NCBI GenBank assembly: GCA_000415185.1
Contig: KE351647.1
Location: 1 to 64,000, forward strand
Reading direction: 5' to 3'
DNA from: Enterococcus faecalis 13-SD-W-01
GTDB taxonomy: Bacteria > Bacillota > Bacilli > Lactobacillales > Enterococcaceae
DNA length: 64,000 nt
This document shows, piece by piece, positions 24,909 through 34,828 of the stretch (position 1 is the first letter of the stretch; each line of letters starts with the position of its first letter). The notes under the pieces are model-generated. The model searched no databases, had not been told where the DNA came from, and saw only the letters and a list, made by a program, of their open reading frames with translations. The position numbers and the translations under genes were made by a program.

Positions 24909-25700
24909 TTAGGCTTTTCGCATGTTTTTGACCAGATTATAAATACTGACAGCCGCAATAACCACTAAACAAAAACCAGTAAGATAGATGATCAATGGGT
25001 ATTTCCCCTCCCAGCCGCTTGCAGATGTATGTTTTACTAAAATACCGCTGTAAGACCACAAAGCAGTTAATCCATAGGCTGTATTATTGTTTCTAAGCGT
25101 TGTTGCGCAAATAATCAGCAACCCAACTAAGAGAATAATAATCATCCAGATTTCTTGGTGATCGTTAAACAATGATATTTTTTTGTCAACAATACTTGCT
25201 GTAATATCAGCGATCGTTGCAACTGTGATCCAACTGAAATAAATACTGAACGGCAATCGGATCAACCAATAATCTTTTCCTGAATGAATCGATGTCAGCA
25301 AATGATTGACATAAATCAAGGAAAGAAGCAGCACTAACATGATAGCAACAGATAAATCTACTTTGAAATATTGCCACGCAATCAGCCACGCACCGTTGCA
25401 AAGTGATGAAATGATAAATGCTGTACTGATCCTGTTGTTTGTTTGCTGATCTCTCAAAATAGAATTCCGATCTCTCACAACCCATTGATAAACGACAAAT
25501 GCTGCTAAAAGTACATAAATCACAGACCAGATCATAAAAGTAAAACCAGCCGGAGCAAATAGATTAGCATAATAATCCGAAACCTCCTGTGTCGTCACGC
25601 CGTTCACTGGCAGCAACACAGCGGCAGCATTTGCAGCGACCATGATTAGATACGAAATCGTAACGATCCACTTTCTCCCCATATGTTTATTTTTTTCCAT
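24909..25700 (-). CDS. TspO/MBR-like membrane protein
   Basis: 263 residues, about eight membrane segments. Start FMIWSVIYVLLAAFVVYQW and the following NNRISTAFIISSLCNGAWLIAWQY match the tryptophan-rich TspO-related group found in Firmicutes, which is longer than the five-helix TspO core. Family members bind tetrapyrroles or are of unknown role. ATG 25700 chosen with AGGAG 9 bases upstream; the longer TTG start overlaps it. Confidence 0.65.
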   Translation of the reverse strand: MEKNKHMGRKWIVTISYLIMVAANAAAVLLPVNGVTTQEVSDYYANLFAPAGFTFMIWSVIYVLLAAFVVYQWVVRDRNSILRDQQTNNRISTAFIISSLCNGAWLIAWQYFKVDLSVAIMLVLLLSLIYVNHLLTSIHSGKDYWLIRLPFSIYFSWITVATIADITASIVDKKISLFNDHQEIWMIIILLVGLLIICATTLRNNNTAYGLTALWSYSGILVKHTSASGWEGKYPLIIYLTGFCLVVIAAVSIYNLVKNMRKA

Positions 25701-25875
25701 TTTTATCCTCTCCTTCAAAATTTATTCCTCATTTTTACTTTACCATCTTCGGCCTTTTCTGGATAATAATAAGAAAACGGCATTTATTTATTGCCAAAAA
25801 CTATCCCCAAGTCTAGCTTTTCCTATAGAAATAACGTATTCTTAAATTAATGTTTAATGATGAAGGAGTGTAGAA

Positions 25876-26826
25876 ATGACGCAACAAGAAAAAATCGCTG
25901 TGTTGATCCCTTGCTACAACGAGGAAGCAACAATTTCAACAGTAATTGCAGATTTCAAGAGAGAATTACCGCAAGCGGACATTTATGTCTATGACAATAA
26001 CTCAACCGACAGAACATATGAACTTGCTGTCCAAGGCGGCGCAATCGTGAAAAAAGAGCCGCGCCAAGGAAAAGGAAACGTTATTCGTCAAATGTTTTTT
26101 GACATTGAAGCAGATTATTATTTGATGGTAGACGGAGACGATACTTATCCTGCAGAAGCTGTTCATGATCTATTGGCTGAATTACGTTCTGGAAATGCAG
26201 ATATGGTTATTGGCGATCGTTTATCAAACGGTACTTATTTTGATGAAAACAAGCGTCCATTCCATGATTTTGGTAACAACCTAGTCAAAAACACTATTAC
26301 AAAATTATACAAAACAAAAATCCTTGATGTCATGACTGGCTATCGCGGATTTAATCGAGTTTTTGTTAAAAGTTTCCCAATCATGAGCTCTGGCTTCCAG
26401 GTCGAAACGGAATTAACGATCCATGCATTAGATAAAAAATTCAAATTAGTCGAAGTCCCAATCGACTATCGCGATCGTCCAGAAGGCAGCGAATCAAAAT
26501 TGAATACTTTCTCTGATGGATTCAAAGTGATTATGATGATCATTAAAATGTGTAAAGATTACAAACCCTTGTTTTTCTTTGGCATTTCAACATTGATTTT
26601 CTTTATTCTAGGATTGTTATTCGGTATTCCAGTTATCCGAGAATTTATGTTGACTGGTTTTATCAGTAAGATTCCTTCTGCCATTTTGAGTACAGGTTTG
26701 ATGACTTTAGCATCACTTTCACTGGTTACTGGTTTGATTTTAGATACCGTTGTGACAAATGCGAAAAAAGAATACGAATTGAACTTGTATCATGTCTACC
26801 ATGAACAAAAAAAGAATATAGAGTAG
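25876..26826 (+). CDS. GT2 glycosyltransferase, dolichol-phosphate sugar synthase type
   Basis: 316 residues. GT-A domain with IPCYNEEATISTVI, DNNSTD and DGDDTYP (metal-binding Asp residues), then two C-terminal membrane helices (about 235-260 and 270-295). This is the layout of bactoprenyl-phosphate glycosyltransferases such as CsbB/GtrB, which load a sugar from UDP or GDP onto undecaprenyl phosphate inside the cell. The next two genes encode large membrane proteins that would use it outside. RBS GAAGGAG. Confidence 0.85.
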   Translation: MTQQEKIAVLIPCYNEEATISTVIADFKRELPQADIYVYDNNSTDRTYELAVQGGAIVKKEPRQGKGNVIRQMFFDIEADYYLMVDGDDTYPAEAVHDLLAELRSGNADMVIGDRLSNGTYFDENKRPFHDFGNNLVKNTITKLYKTKILDVMTGYRGFNRVFVKSFPIMSSGFQVETELTIHALDKKFKLVEVPIDYRDRPEGSESKLNTFSDGFKVIMMIIKMCKDYKPLFFFGISTLIFFILGLLFGIPVIREFMLTGFISKIPSAILSTGLMTLASLSLVTGLILDTVVTNAKKEYELNLYHVYHEQKKNIE

Positions 26827-26836
26827 GATGATCCCT

Positions 26837-28623
26837 ATGTTTAAAAGAGATATTACCCTTTTTCACATCTTATTGATTTATTGATTTTCGGTCTCTCTTT
26901 TTTGACTTCTTACGGTATGGGTTCGCTTAATCCTGCTTTGATTCTATTTTTAGTTGCTATACTTTATTTGTCTTTTCAAAAAGTTGGAGCAAATCCACTG
27001 TTGTTTAAGAAAAAAAGTTGGACGTTTCTTTTTGCCGCTTGTTTTGGTCTCATCTTAGCAACAAGCAGTCGTATCCATTTAGAGGCGGTCTCCGCAAATT
27101 ATACAAAAACGACGATTTCCAGCTTTGGCATTTTTCAAATTTGTATCTTTATTGCAGCAATAGTTTATTTTTCTTATGTCCTGCAATATTTTCAGCAGCT
27201 GTTGCCAAAAATAAATGCTTTTGTTCTTTCAAAAGGGAACGAAACGTATTCTTTAAAAAAATATTTTTTATTTTTTGTCTTTATCTTATTGCTGTGTTGG
27301 AGCCCTTACGCATTAGGATTATATCCAGGGGTCGTTTTGCCTGACTCGCTAAGTTCAGTGGCGCAAGCGATGGGTGATACGCCTATCAACAATCATCATC
27401 CTGTATTGTTCACGCTGATCGTAAAATTTTTCATTCATGATCTGCCTGTTAAATCGATTAATCATGGTGTTTTCTTATTCTCAATCTTTCAGATGATTGT
27501 TTTAGCTTCGACTATCAGCTATTCTTTATGCTGGTTAATGAAGAAGCGAGTCCAACGCCTACCGATTTTGTTATCATTAGGTTATTTTTCTTTAGCACCT
27601 GTCTTTCCGATCTACGCGTTGAATATGCAAAAAGATATTTTGTTTGCTGCAGCTTGTTTATTGTTTTCATTAGCCGTATCAGATGCTGTCTTTACTGAAA
27701 AACGAGTATCTGTTTGGCATCAGATCGTCATCGTCGTTCTTGCTTTATTGACTACTTATCTACGTAATAATGGGTTATATGTAGTTATTGGTATCAGCAT
27801 TCTTTGTTTCTTTGCTTCCTTGAAAACAAAAAAATTCAGACCTGCGATCCAGATGATTTTAGGGTATGGCCTAATTGCCGGCTTACTGATCCATCCCTTA
27901 ATGGTCAAATATGCTGTACCGACAGCTTCTGCTGAACAGTTGGGCATTCCCTTGCAGCAAGTGGCTCGGACAATCGTTACCAATGGCGAGATCTCAAAAA
28001 ATGATTTATCGTTTATGAACGACATTCTGCCATTAGAGGATTATCAATCGTATGCTCCTGGATTGTCTGATCCGATAAAATGGCACCAGAATTTTGACAA
28101 TGAATTTTTAGATACGCATCAAAAAGAGTTTTTATTCCTTTGGGCAAGAAATCTTCCAGCTAACTTATCTACTTATACGGATGCCTACGCTCTAAATACA
28201 TTTGGTTTTTGGGTTCCTGGCGTTAAAAATAGTTATGGATTTTTAGATACGCGAGTAAATGACAATAATTATGGTATCAAACAAATAGATTTACTTGAAC
28301 ACTTCACTGGTTTATCTGGGATGAAAAAAATAATCGATCAGCGAGACTTTTTTGGTTCCGGAACATTGCTGTGGCTCGTTCTTCTCAGTGTTTTTGCTAT
28401 TCTTGTTAAGAAAAGATATCGTTTATTGATCTTGCTTTTACCTGGGATACTTGTTGTTTTGACGATTTTGATTGCTACACCTGTAGCATTTAGTTTACGC
28501 TATGTCTTTATTTTAGCGTTAGGATTGCCTATCTATCTTGCTACCCCCTTTCTTGCAGAAGAAAAACAAGGAATAGAAAGGGAACAATTGGGAGGTTTAC
28601 ATGAAACTACTAAAAAAGATTAG
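26837..28623 (+). pseudogene. DUF6020-like GT-C membrane protein, frameshifted near start
   Basis: ATG 26837 (AGGA 9 bases upstream) opens a frame that stops after 15 codons, MFKRDITLF then HILLIY. One extra T in the T5 run at about 26859-26863 would join it to the 580-residue frame that runs to 28623, giving MFKRDITLFSHLIDLLIFGLS. The long frame itself has only TTG 26881 and no ribosome site. The body has about 12 membrane segments and the loop LYPGVVLPDSLSSVAQAMG with NNHHPVLFTL, as in DUF6020-type proteins of GT-C fold. Probably transfers sugars from the lipid donor made by the upstream GT2. Frameshift may be real, an error, or bypassed by slippage. Confidence 0.65.
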
Positions 28624-29815
28624 CGTCGCTTTTATCTTATTGCTTCTTTCTTACTGCGTTCTTTTAACACTTTCATTTTGTATACCAAATCAAATGATTG
28701 AGCCTAGAGCAGAGAATTCACTACAAATGATTGAAAAAGAAGGTCTCTATCCTGTCATCAATGAAGGAATCGATAAAGGCACGCGGTTGGATAATTTCAC
28801 GGATGGTTTGATGATTCGTAAATCTGTGTCTAACGCTGAATTAAATCCATTGGAAAATGCGATGTCAGTTGGCGGATATCCACGGTATTGGCATGGATAT
28901 CTCATTTTTCTGCGCCCACTTCTTGTATTTATGTCTTTAGGAAATATTCGAATGTTTTATGCTACTATTCTCTTTCTATTGATTGGCTTAACTGTTTACT
29001 TTTTGATCAAACGCAGTGATATTTATTTTGCGATTGCCTTTTTGATTTCCTTATCAATAGCGAATGTAGCTGCTTTTTTCTTTAATATGCAGTTTTCGAA
29101 TATCTTGATTGTGTCATTGTTGGCAATTTTACCGATTTTAACAAAATTTGATTGGTTCAAAACAAAGACGAATTTATTTTTGTATTTCTTTATTCTCGGT
29201 TCTGTGGCAAATTTCTTTGATTTATTGACCACACCTCTGATTTCTTGGGGCATACCGGTTATTGTTATTTCTTATATAGCAAATAAATATGCTGGAAAAC
29301 AAAAAGAAAGCTTAATGAAACAGCTTGGCTCATTCATTGGCACTGGCCTTTTTTGGGGCATTGGTTATGGCTTAACTTGGTTTTCAAAATGGGCGATTTC
29401 TTCGGTTGTTTTGAGACAAAATGTTATAAAAGATGCGATTGAACAGATTTTGTTCCGAACAGAAGGAAATGCAGATTATCCTCTTGCTCGTTTGGATATG
29501 CTGAAAATGAATTTCCATTTGATGTATACGAATGCAACTGTATTGATTCTAGGTTTGACCTGTGTCTTTTTCTTGATTTGTGCAATCAAAAAAAGAGGCT
29601 TCCAGTTCTCTTGGCCGTTTATACTTTCGATGGTCTTGGCCGCTTTAATGCCTTATGTTTGGTATAACGTTTTGGCGAATCACTCGCAGATCCATTTTTG
29701 GTTTACTTATCGGGTCCAAATTTTGACTACATTTGCCTTGCTAAGTAGTTTTGCCTTTTTCGTTCCAGCTGATAACCCACAAAAAATCGTTGAATTGAAT
29801 CAGGAACAAGAATAA
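28601..29815 (+). CDS. Large membrane protein, glycosylation module
   Basis: 404 residues with about ten membrane segments and an extracytoplasmic loop after the first (residues 28-110, containing NAMSVGGYPRYWHGYLIFLRPLLVF). I do not recognise a named family; the topology resembles GT-C or wall-teichoic-acid glycosylation proteins. The ATG lies within the last codons of the preceding gene (23-base overlap) with GGGAGG five bases upstream, so translation is coupled and the three genes act as one unit. Confidence 0.65.
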   Translation: MKLLKKISVAFILLLLSYCVLLTLSFCIPNQMIEPRAENSLQMIEKEGLYPVINEGIDKGTRLDNFTDGLMIRKSVSNAELNPLENAMSVGGYPRYWHGYLIFLRPLLVFMSLGNIRMFYATILFLLIGLTVYFLIKRSDIYFAIAFLISLSIANVAAFFFNMQFSNILIVSLLAILPILTKFDWFKTKTNLFLYFFILGSVANFFDLLTTPLISWGIPVIVISYIANKYAGKQKESLMKQLGSFIGTGLFWGIGYGLTWFSKWAISSVVLRQNVIKDAIEQILFRTEGNADYPLARLDMLKMNFHLMYTNATVLILGLTCVFFLICAIKKRGFQFSWPFILSMVLAALMPYVWYNVLANHSQIHFWFTYRVQILTTFALLSSFAFFVPADNPQKIVELNQEQE

Positions 29816-29816
29816 A

Positions 29817-29852
29817 CAAAAAGCATTAGACGTGGTTGTCTAATGCTTTTAT
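29817..29852. terminator. Bidirectional terminator
   Basis: Stem AAAAAGCATTAGAC / GTCTAATGCTTTT after the glycosylation unit and before convergent pepV. Confidence 0.85.
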
Positions 29853-29876
29853 GTTTATTTAAAATACAAACGATCT

Positions 29877-31295
29877 TTACTTCGCCAATCTGTAAATCGC
29901 ATCCGCATAGATAGCTGTTGCACGGAACAGATCGTCTAAGCTCATGAATTCATTTGCTTGGTGCATTGTGTCTGTGTAACCTGGGAACATCGCACCGTAA
30001 GCTACGCCTCGTTTCAGCAAACGTCCGTAAGTTCCGCCGCCAATGATTTGTTCGTAGCCTTTTTCCCCTGTATGATCTTCGTAAACTTGCAGCAATGTTG
30101 CTACCAAAGGATCATCGATTGGTACATAATGAGGTGCCATGTTGCGTGGTCCGCGAGAGATTGCAGAAGCATCTAACCCGATTGTTTCAGCAATTTCTTT
30201 TTCTAGATCATCCGCAGTCACACCTTTTGGATAACGGAAGTTCATATTGATGAAGTTTTCTGTTTTTTCAGTGCCTGCTTCAAAAGCGAATAAACCAGCA
30301 TTCATTGTTAGTTTGCCCATTTTTTCGTCTTCATGTGCCGCTCCGATTTTTTCACCGTAGAAATCTTCATGGATATATGCAGCAGATGTGTGGATAAATT
30401 CTTTTGCTCCCCCGCCAAAACCGTAGTTGTCTAGGAAAAGAGCTAAGAATGAACCAGCATTGATTCCTGATTGAGGGCTTGCGCCATGTGCACCTTTACC
30501 TGTTACATCGATTTTTACGACATTATTTTCAGCTTCAAACATACCACTGATTGGATGTTCTTCAACAAATGCTAGGAAAGCTTCTTCCATTGCAGCTGCT
30601 TCATCGATCGTTGGTACAGTGAATGCTGCACTTGCTGTTCCTGGAACCATATTTTCTCTCAACCCTGATTTGAATGATTCAAGGACGTAATCGCCTTCGT
30701 TGCTTCCGTCAAAGTGAAGTTTAAGAGAAACGTTTCCTTTTTCTCCATTGATGATCGGGAATTCCGCATCTGGAGAGAAACCGAAGTCTGGTTCTTCTTC
30801 ATGTTCAAAGTAGTAAGCCATGTCGCCCCAGCCGCTTTCTTCGTCACTACCTACGACAAAACGAACTTTTTTAGACAATTCTAAGTCTAAATCTTTGATG
30901 ATTTTCATTGCGTAATACGCAGCCATACTTGGGCCTTTGTCATCACTTGAACCGCGGGCATAGATTTTGCCGTCTTTGATAACTGGTTCATAAGGATCTG
31001 TATCCCAGCCGTCTCCAGCAGGTACGACATCCATGTGCCCAAAGATCCCTAATGTTTCGTCACCTTCACCCATGTCGATATGGCCAGCGTAGTTATCCAC
31101 GTTTTTCACGACAAAACCATCGCGCTCACCATATGCAAGCATGTGTTTCAGCGCGTCACGGGGACCAGGTCCAAATGGCGCATCTGGCGTCACTTGTGAA
31201 TCATCACGCTCACTTTTCACACGTAAAAGATTTTTCAAGTCTTCCAACAAGTCATCTTTGCGCGCTTCTACTTCTTTTTGCCAATCGATTGTCAT
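29877..31295 (-). CDS. pepV: Dipeptidase PepV (M20 family)
   Basis: 472 residues, full length. Zinc site features are present: GHMDVVPAGDGW (His88-type ligand and Asp), RGSSDDKGPSMAAYYAM, GSDEESGWGDM, FSPDAEFP, and HGASPQSG in the lid domain. Cleaves a broad range of dipeptides with a free N-terminus, feeding amino acids to this auxotrophic group. GGAGG lies 10 bases before ATG. Monocistronic. Confidence 0.93.
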   Translation of the reverse strand: MTIDWQKEVEARKDDLLEDLKNLLRVKSERDDSQVTPDAPFGPGPRDALKHMLAYGERDGFVVKNVDNYAGHIDMGEGDETLGIFGHMDVVPAGDGWDTDPYEPVIKDGKIYARGSSDDKGPSMAAYYAMKIIKDLDLELSKKVRFVVGSDEESGWGDMAYYFEHEEEPDFGFSPDAEFPIINGEKGNVSLKLHFDGSNEGDYVLESFKSGLRENMVPGTASAAFTVPTIDEAAAMEEAFLAFVEEHPISGMFEAENNVVKIDVTGKGAHGASPQSGINAGSFLALFLDNYGFGGGAKEFIHTSAAYIHEDFYGEKIGAAHEDEKMGKLTMNAGLFAFEAGTEKTENFINMNFRYPKGVTADDLEKEIAETIGLDASAISRGPRNMAPHYVPIDDPLVATLLQVYEDHTGEKGYEQIIGGGTYGRLLKRGVAYGAMFPGYTDTMHQANEFMSLDDLFRATAIYADAIYRLAK

Positions 31296-31516
31296 AAAAA
31301 TATTCCTCCACTTCTTAAGAAACCGTTTTGTTTTTCAGAAAGTATTTGTTTCGAAAAAAACTGATACAAATTGAAAAAGTGAAACGATTCTGATTATTAT
31401 TGTTTCATGATACCACAAAAAAGCAAAAAAAATAGGTGAAAAAAGGTTCAGGAAACCATAGTTATTTACAGCTGGGGAGAAATTTCTGCGTTATAATGAA
31501 AAAAAGGAGGTATTTT

Positions 31517-32362
31517 ATGGAATTGACTGATAAAATCTTAACAGAAGTCATCACACCACGCCCCCAAGAATCCGAATCCCACAAAGGAACATTTGGACGT
31601 GTGGTTTTGATCGGCGGCAATGCGCAATACGGCGGTGCCATCATGATGAGTGCCTTGGCAGCTGTATCCAGCGGTGCGGGATTGACGACCGTTTTGACCG
31701 ATTCGAAAAACCATACACCTCTTCACACGCTGCTCCCTGAAGCAATGGTTCTGGATTGGCACGCAACGGAAGAAATAATGGATGTGCTTGATTCAGCAGA
31801 TGTTCTTTTGATTGGACCTGGAATGGGCACTTCACAAGAAAGTCGGGAATTGTTGAAAACTATTTTAGCCAAGCAAAAGCCGGAACAATGGCTAGTAGTT
31901 GATGGATCTGCTTTAACGCTTTTAGCTAAAGCCAATATCAAGCTTTCTTACCCAGAAAAAACAGTACTGACACCGCATCAGATGGAATGGCAGCGTCTAA
32001 GTAAAATCCCAGTTGCGCAACAGAAGCCTGAACAAAATAAAGCTGTTCAGAAAAAGATTGGCGCAACTGTTGTTTTGAAAAGCCATCGAACAACGATTTA
32101 CGGGCAGCAAGAAATCTACGAAAATACAGTTGGTTCTCCTGCTATGGCAACAGGCGGCATGGGTGACACACTTGCCGGCATCATCACTGGATTTCTAGCG
32201 CAATTTCCAAAAACGGATCAAACGATTGCAGCTGCCGTCTACCTCCACAGTTTGATCGGCGATGAATTAGCCAAAGAGAATTATGTTGTACTTCCTACTG
32301 CTATAAGTGCGGAATTACCGCGTTATATGAAAAGATTTTGTGCAAAAAACGAACAGAAATGA
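31517..32362 (+). CDS. nnrD: ADP-dependent NAD(P)H-hydrate dehydratase
   Basis: 281 residues, the YjeF C-terminal/carbohydrate kinase-like fold on its own. Motifs: GRVVLIGGNAQYGGAIMMSALAAVSSGAGL at the start, LLIGPGMG, LTPHQMEW, and NTVGSPAMATGGMGDTLAGIITGFL near the end (catalytic Asp in GMGDTLAG). Repairs hydrated NAD(P)H. ATG 31517 was chosen because AAAGGAGG lies 7-8 bases before; the longer frame from 31436 runs through non-coding sequence. Ten bases separate it from the thioesterase gene. Confidence 0.9.
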   Translation: MELTDKILTEVITPRPQESESHKGTFGRVVLIGGNAQYGGAIMMSALAAVSSGAGLTTVLTDSKNHTPLHTLLPEAMVLDWHATEEIMDVLDSADVLLIGPGMGTSQESRELLKTILAKQKPEQWLVVDGSALTLLAKANIKLSYPEKTVLTPHQMEWQRLSKIPVAQQKPEQNKAVQKKIGATVVLKSHRTTIYGQQEIYENTVGSPAMATGGMGDTLAGIITGFLAQFPKTDQTIAAAVYLHSLIGDELAKENYVVLPTAISAELPRYMKRFCAKNEQK

Positions 32363-32371
32363 GGAAACAAA

Positions 32372-32809
32372 ATGGAACGCTTTGACGGTTATGTACGTCA
32401 GCCTTTTTACTATGAAACAGATCAGATGGGAATCATTCACCACAGCAACTATATCCGCTGGTTTGAAGAAGCGCGAGTTGCCCTGTTAGAACATCTGGAT
32501 TACAGCTACCTGAAAATCGAAGAAAATGGCGTCATCATTCCTGTACTCGAAGTCAGCTGCCAATATAAAGAAATGATTCGTTATGGGGAAACCGTGAGGA
32601 TCATTCCTAAAATCGCAAAATATACAGGAACACGCTTAGATTTTTCTTATGAGATCCGTGATACTTCTGGAGAAAAACTGCTGACCACTGGTACAAGCAA
32701 ACATTGCTTTCTTTCAAAAGAAACGCAGCGCTTAGTTAAACTAGGAAAAGTTATCCCAGCATTAGACGAGATTTTTCATGGATATGCTGCTTTAGAAGAA
32801 CAAAAATAA
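32372..32809 (+). CDS. Acyl-CoA thioesterase, YbgC/4HBT type
   Basis: 145 residues, a single hot-dog fold. The signature YYETDQMGIIHHSNYIRWFEEAR (residues 10-32) contains the catalytic Asp of the 4-hydroxybenzoyl-CoA thioesterase group. Hydrolyses acyl-CoA or acyl carrier protein esters; substrate unknown. GAGG lies 8 bases before the ATG, translated with nnrD. Confidence 0.85.
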   Translation: MERFDGYVRQPFYYETDQMGIIHHSNYIRWFEEARVALLEHLDYSYLKIEENGVIIPVLEVSCQYKEMIRYGETVRIIPKIAKYTGTRLDFSYEIRDTSGEKLLTTGTSKHCFLSKETQRLVKLGKVIPALDEIFHGYAALEEQK

Positions 32810-32846
32810 AAAGATGGGCTCATTTTGAATGAGTCCATCTTTTTCA
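32807..32846. terminator. Bidirectional terminator
   Basis: Stem AAAAAGATGGGCTCATT / AATGAGTCCATCTTTTT between convergent ybgC-type and pgaD-type genes. Confidence 0.85.
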
Positions 32847-32854
32847 ATTTTTTA

Positions 32855-33385
32855 TTAAAATGCTTCGTCCATAAATCTGCTTCGGTTTCTTTCTTCAACA
32901 ATTCTGGTCTCTTTTTTATCCAACTGTTTCTTGCGCAGCTCCGTCATCTTGCTTGAGTCAAAATTCTGATAAGATTTGATAACGATCATTTTTTGCATAC
33001 GTCGTTCTTGTATCTCTTCTTTTGTTAATTCGAAAAATCCCGCGATCTCCTCACAGGTAACGGAACTAGCCTCTTTCTTTTTCTTTCGATAGATTGCTCG
33101 TGCATTGACCCATAAGAAAAAGAAAATATATAGCAAAACTGCTCCGAAGAATCCCAAGCTCATCCCAAACCAGCCAATTTGAAGATGGATCACTCGGAAA
33201 AATTCCGGTACAAAGTGTCTAAAGTGATAAATGACTGAAACGATGACGAAAAGGATAAAAAATAAAATCAGCAGCCAAAAGAAAACTGTCACAAAACATT
33301 CGATACATCGTCTGACTTTCGACACCTTAGTCTCAACAACTAAATCTCCTCTTTTACGTTTATCCCTCTGTCTGGACTGTTCCAT
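32855..33385 (-). CDS. PgaD-like accessory protein of PNAG-type synthase
   Basis: 176 residues. Two membrane helices (about 33-60 and 75-105) are followed by FLWVNARAIYRKKKKEASSVTCEEIAGFFELTKEEIQ, which fits the PgaD pattern of a short cytoplasmic tail with a helix that packs on the synthase. ATG 33385 is preceded by AGAGGAGG 9 bases away; the start lies inside the upstream gene, giving a 46-base overlap and translational coupling. In E. coli PgaD is needed for PgaC activity and responds to c-di-GMP. Confidence 0.65.
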   Translation of the reverse strand: MEQSRQRDKRKRGDLVVETKVSKVRRCIECFVTVFFWLLILFFILFVIVSVIYHFRHFVPEFFRVIHLQIGWFGMSLGFFGAVLLYIFFFLWVNARAIYRKKKKEASSVTCEEIAGFFELTKEEIQERRMQKMIVIKSYQNFDSSKMTELRKKQLDKKETRIVEERNRSRFMDEAF

Positions 33386-34602
33386 ACAGCTTGACCTCCT
33401 CTGATTGTTCGTCCAACCGCTTTCGGCAAAGCAGCAATACTTGTCAGCGGATTGATCAGCCAATATAAAAATGGATACCATCCGGCCCAAAAAATATAGC
33501 GAAAAGCGGTTTTATCGTATTGTCTCATTACAACTAAAGAAATAAAGAATTGGAACAAACAAGTGATAACCAATAAAGAACCAAGGATGATCGAAATTTG
33601 ATTAGGCGTGCCTGCTGCGATCCAATCATAAACAAATAAAAAAAGCGACACATACCATAATAAACACCAGATTAAACTAGTGATTTGTTCTAAAATAAGC
33701 GGTAATAATCCCCAATTTTTAGGAGAAGCAATAATGTCGAGATGGCGAATAAGCACCTCTAACCCGCCTTGAGCCCAACGTACACGCTGATTCCATAAAC
33801 CTCTGATCGTTTCTGGTACAAGCATCCAGCACAATGCTTCAGGCGCATACTTTACTTCCCAGCCTGCACGCTGCAGCTGCCAAGTAATTGATATATCTTC
33901 AGTAATCATATCTTGATCCCACCAGCCAACATCTAACAATGCTTGTTTTCTAAACATCACGCAGACTCCGGAAACGGTGTTCAATTTTCCATAAACACTT
34001 TGCGCACGTTTCGTCAAACTCACAATACTTGCATACTCCGCTAATTGGATTTTTGCCAGCAAAGTTGACCGATTACGCACGATTGGCTGCCCAGTTACTG
34101 CACCTACGCTCATTCCTTGCTCGCCGTCAAAATACGCAGTCATTTTTTCAATGCTTCCTCTTTCAAGAAAAGAATCAGCATCAACTACCAGCAATAACTC
34201 TCCATTTGCGGCAATTGCTCCTTGCGTCAGCGCATGTGCTTTCCCCATGTTCTGCTCGATTTTGATTACGTTCAAATGCGGATATTTTCCGCTTGCTAAC
34301 GCTTCTTCCAACAAAATGCCCGTTTTATCTTTGGAACCGTCATCAATAAATATGAATTCTACATTTGGATAAGTCGTTTCCCGTTCCAACATCTCAATTG
34401 TTTCTATCACTGTCTCTTCTTCGTTATAACAGGGGACAAGAATGGAGACTAGACGTTTTTTATCTGGAAAATATTGCTTTATTTCTTTTTCATGTTTTCT
34501 TCTTGTCCAATAAAAATTCAATCCTTCCATCGTGACTAAAATACTCATGAAAAAAGGATAGAAAAACACGAGATTCAAAATAAATTCTACATCCACTTTC
34601 AT
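33340..34602 (-). CDS. pgaC: PgaC/IcaA-type poly-beta-1,6-GlcNAc synthase
   Basis: 420 residues, processive GT2. One N-terminal membrane helix, then the GT-A domain with VPCYNEEETV, DDGSKDKT, VDADSFL, TEDISITWQLQRAGW and the Q-x-x-R-W motif in LWNQRVRWAQGG (about 255), then three or four C-terminal membrane helices. This set is that of PgaC/IcaA, which polymerises and exports poly-N-acetylglucosamine from UDP-GlcNAc. No PgaB/IcaB deacetylase is next to it, so the final polymer is uncertain. Downstream of WxL locus 1 on the same strand but separated by a terminator. Confidence 0.8.
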   Translation of the reverse strand: MKVDVEFILNLVFFYPFFMSILVTMEGLNFYWTRRKHEKEIKQYFPDKKRLVSILVPCYNEEETVIETIEMLERETTYPNVEFIFIDDGSKDKTGILLEEALASGKYPHLNVIKIEQNMGKAHALTQGAIAANGELLLVVDADSFLERGSIEKMTAYFDGEQGMSVGAVTGQPIVRNRSTLLAKIQLAEYASIVSLTKRAQSVYGKLNTVSGVCVMFRKQALLDVGWWDQDMITEDISITWQLQRAGWEVKYAPEALCWMLVPETIRGLWNQRVRWAQGGLEVLIRHLDIIASPKNWGLLPLILEQITSLIWCLLWYVSLFLFVYDWIAAGTPNQISIILGSLLVITCLFQFFISLVVMRQYDKTAFRYIFWAGWYPFLYWLINPLTSIAALPKAVGRTIRGGQAVWNSPDRGINVKEEI

Positions 34603-34828
34603 TTCAATCTTCCTTTTCTATTTTTTGTTTATATTCTCTAAAAAGTTGGTGAAACTTTTATAGATCCTACTTATTTTAGAAAAAAACAAACATTTTCAGA
34701 AAATGAAAACGACCAAAATAAACAATTTCATAATAAAAAAAGCGATATTCAAAGTCAATTGAAAATCCTAACTTAAAAAAATTTTTCTCTAATCCTATGT
34801 ATATACAAATTTTTTTATAATAATTTTC
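34603..34828. other. AT-rich intergenic stretch upstream of pgaC
   Basis: About 225 bases of very AT-rich DNA. It should hold the pgaC promoter; I see no clear -35/-10 pair or operator. Confidence 0.5.

Noticed and set aside
34603-34828. Small RNA or gene in the AT-rich gap before pgaC
   Set aside because: No paired stems with T-run and no frame with ribosome site.
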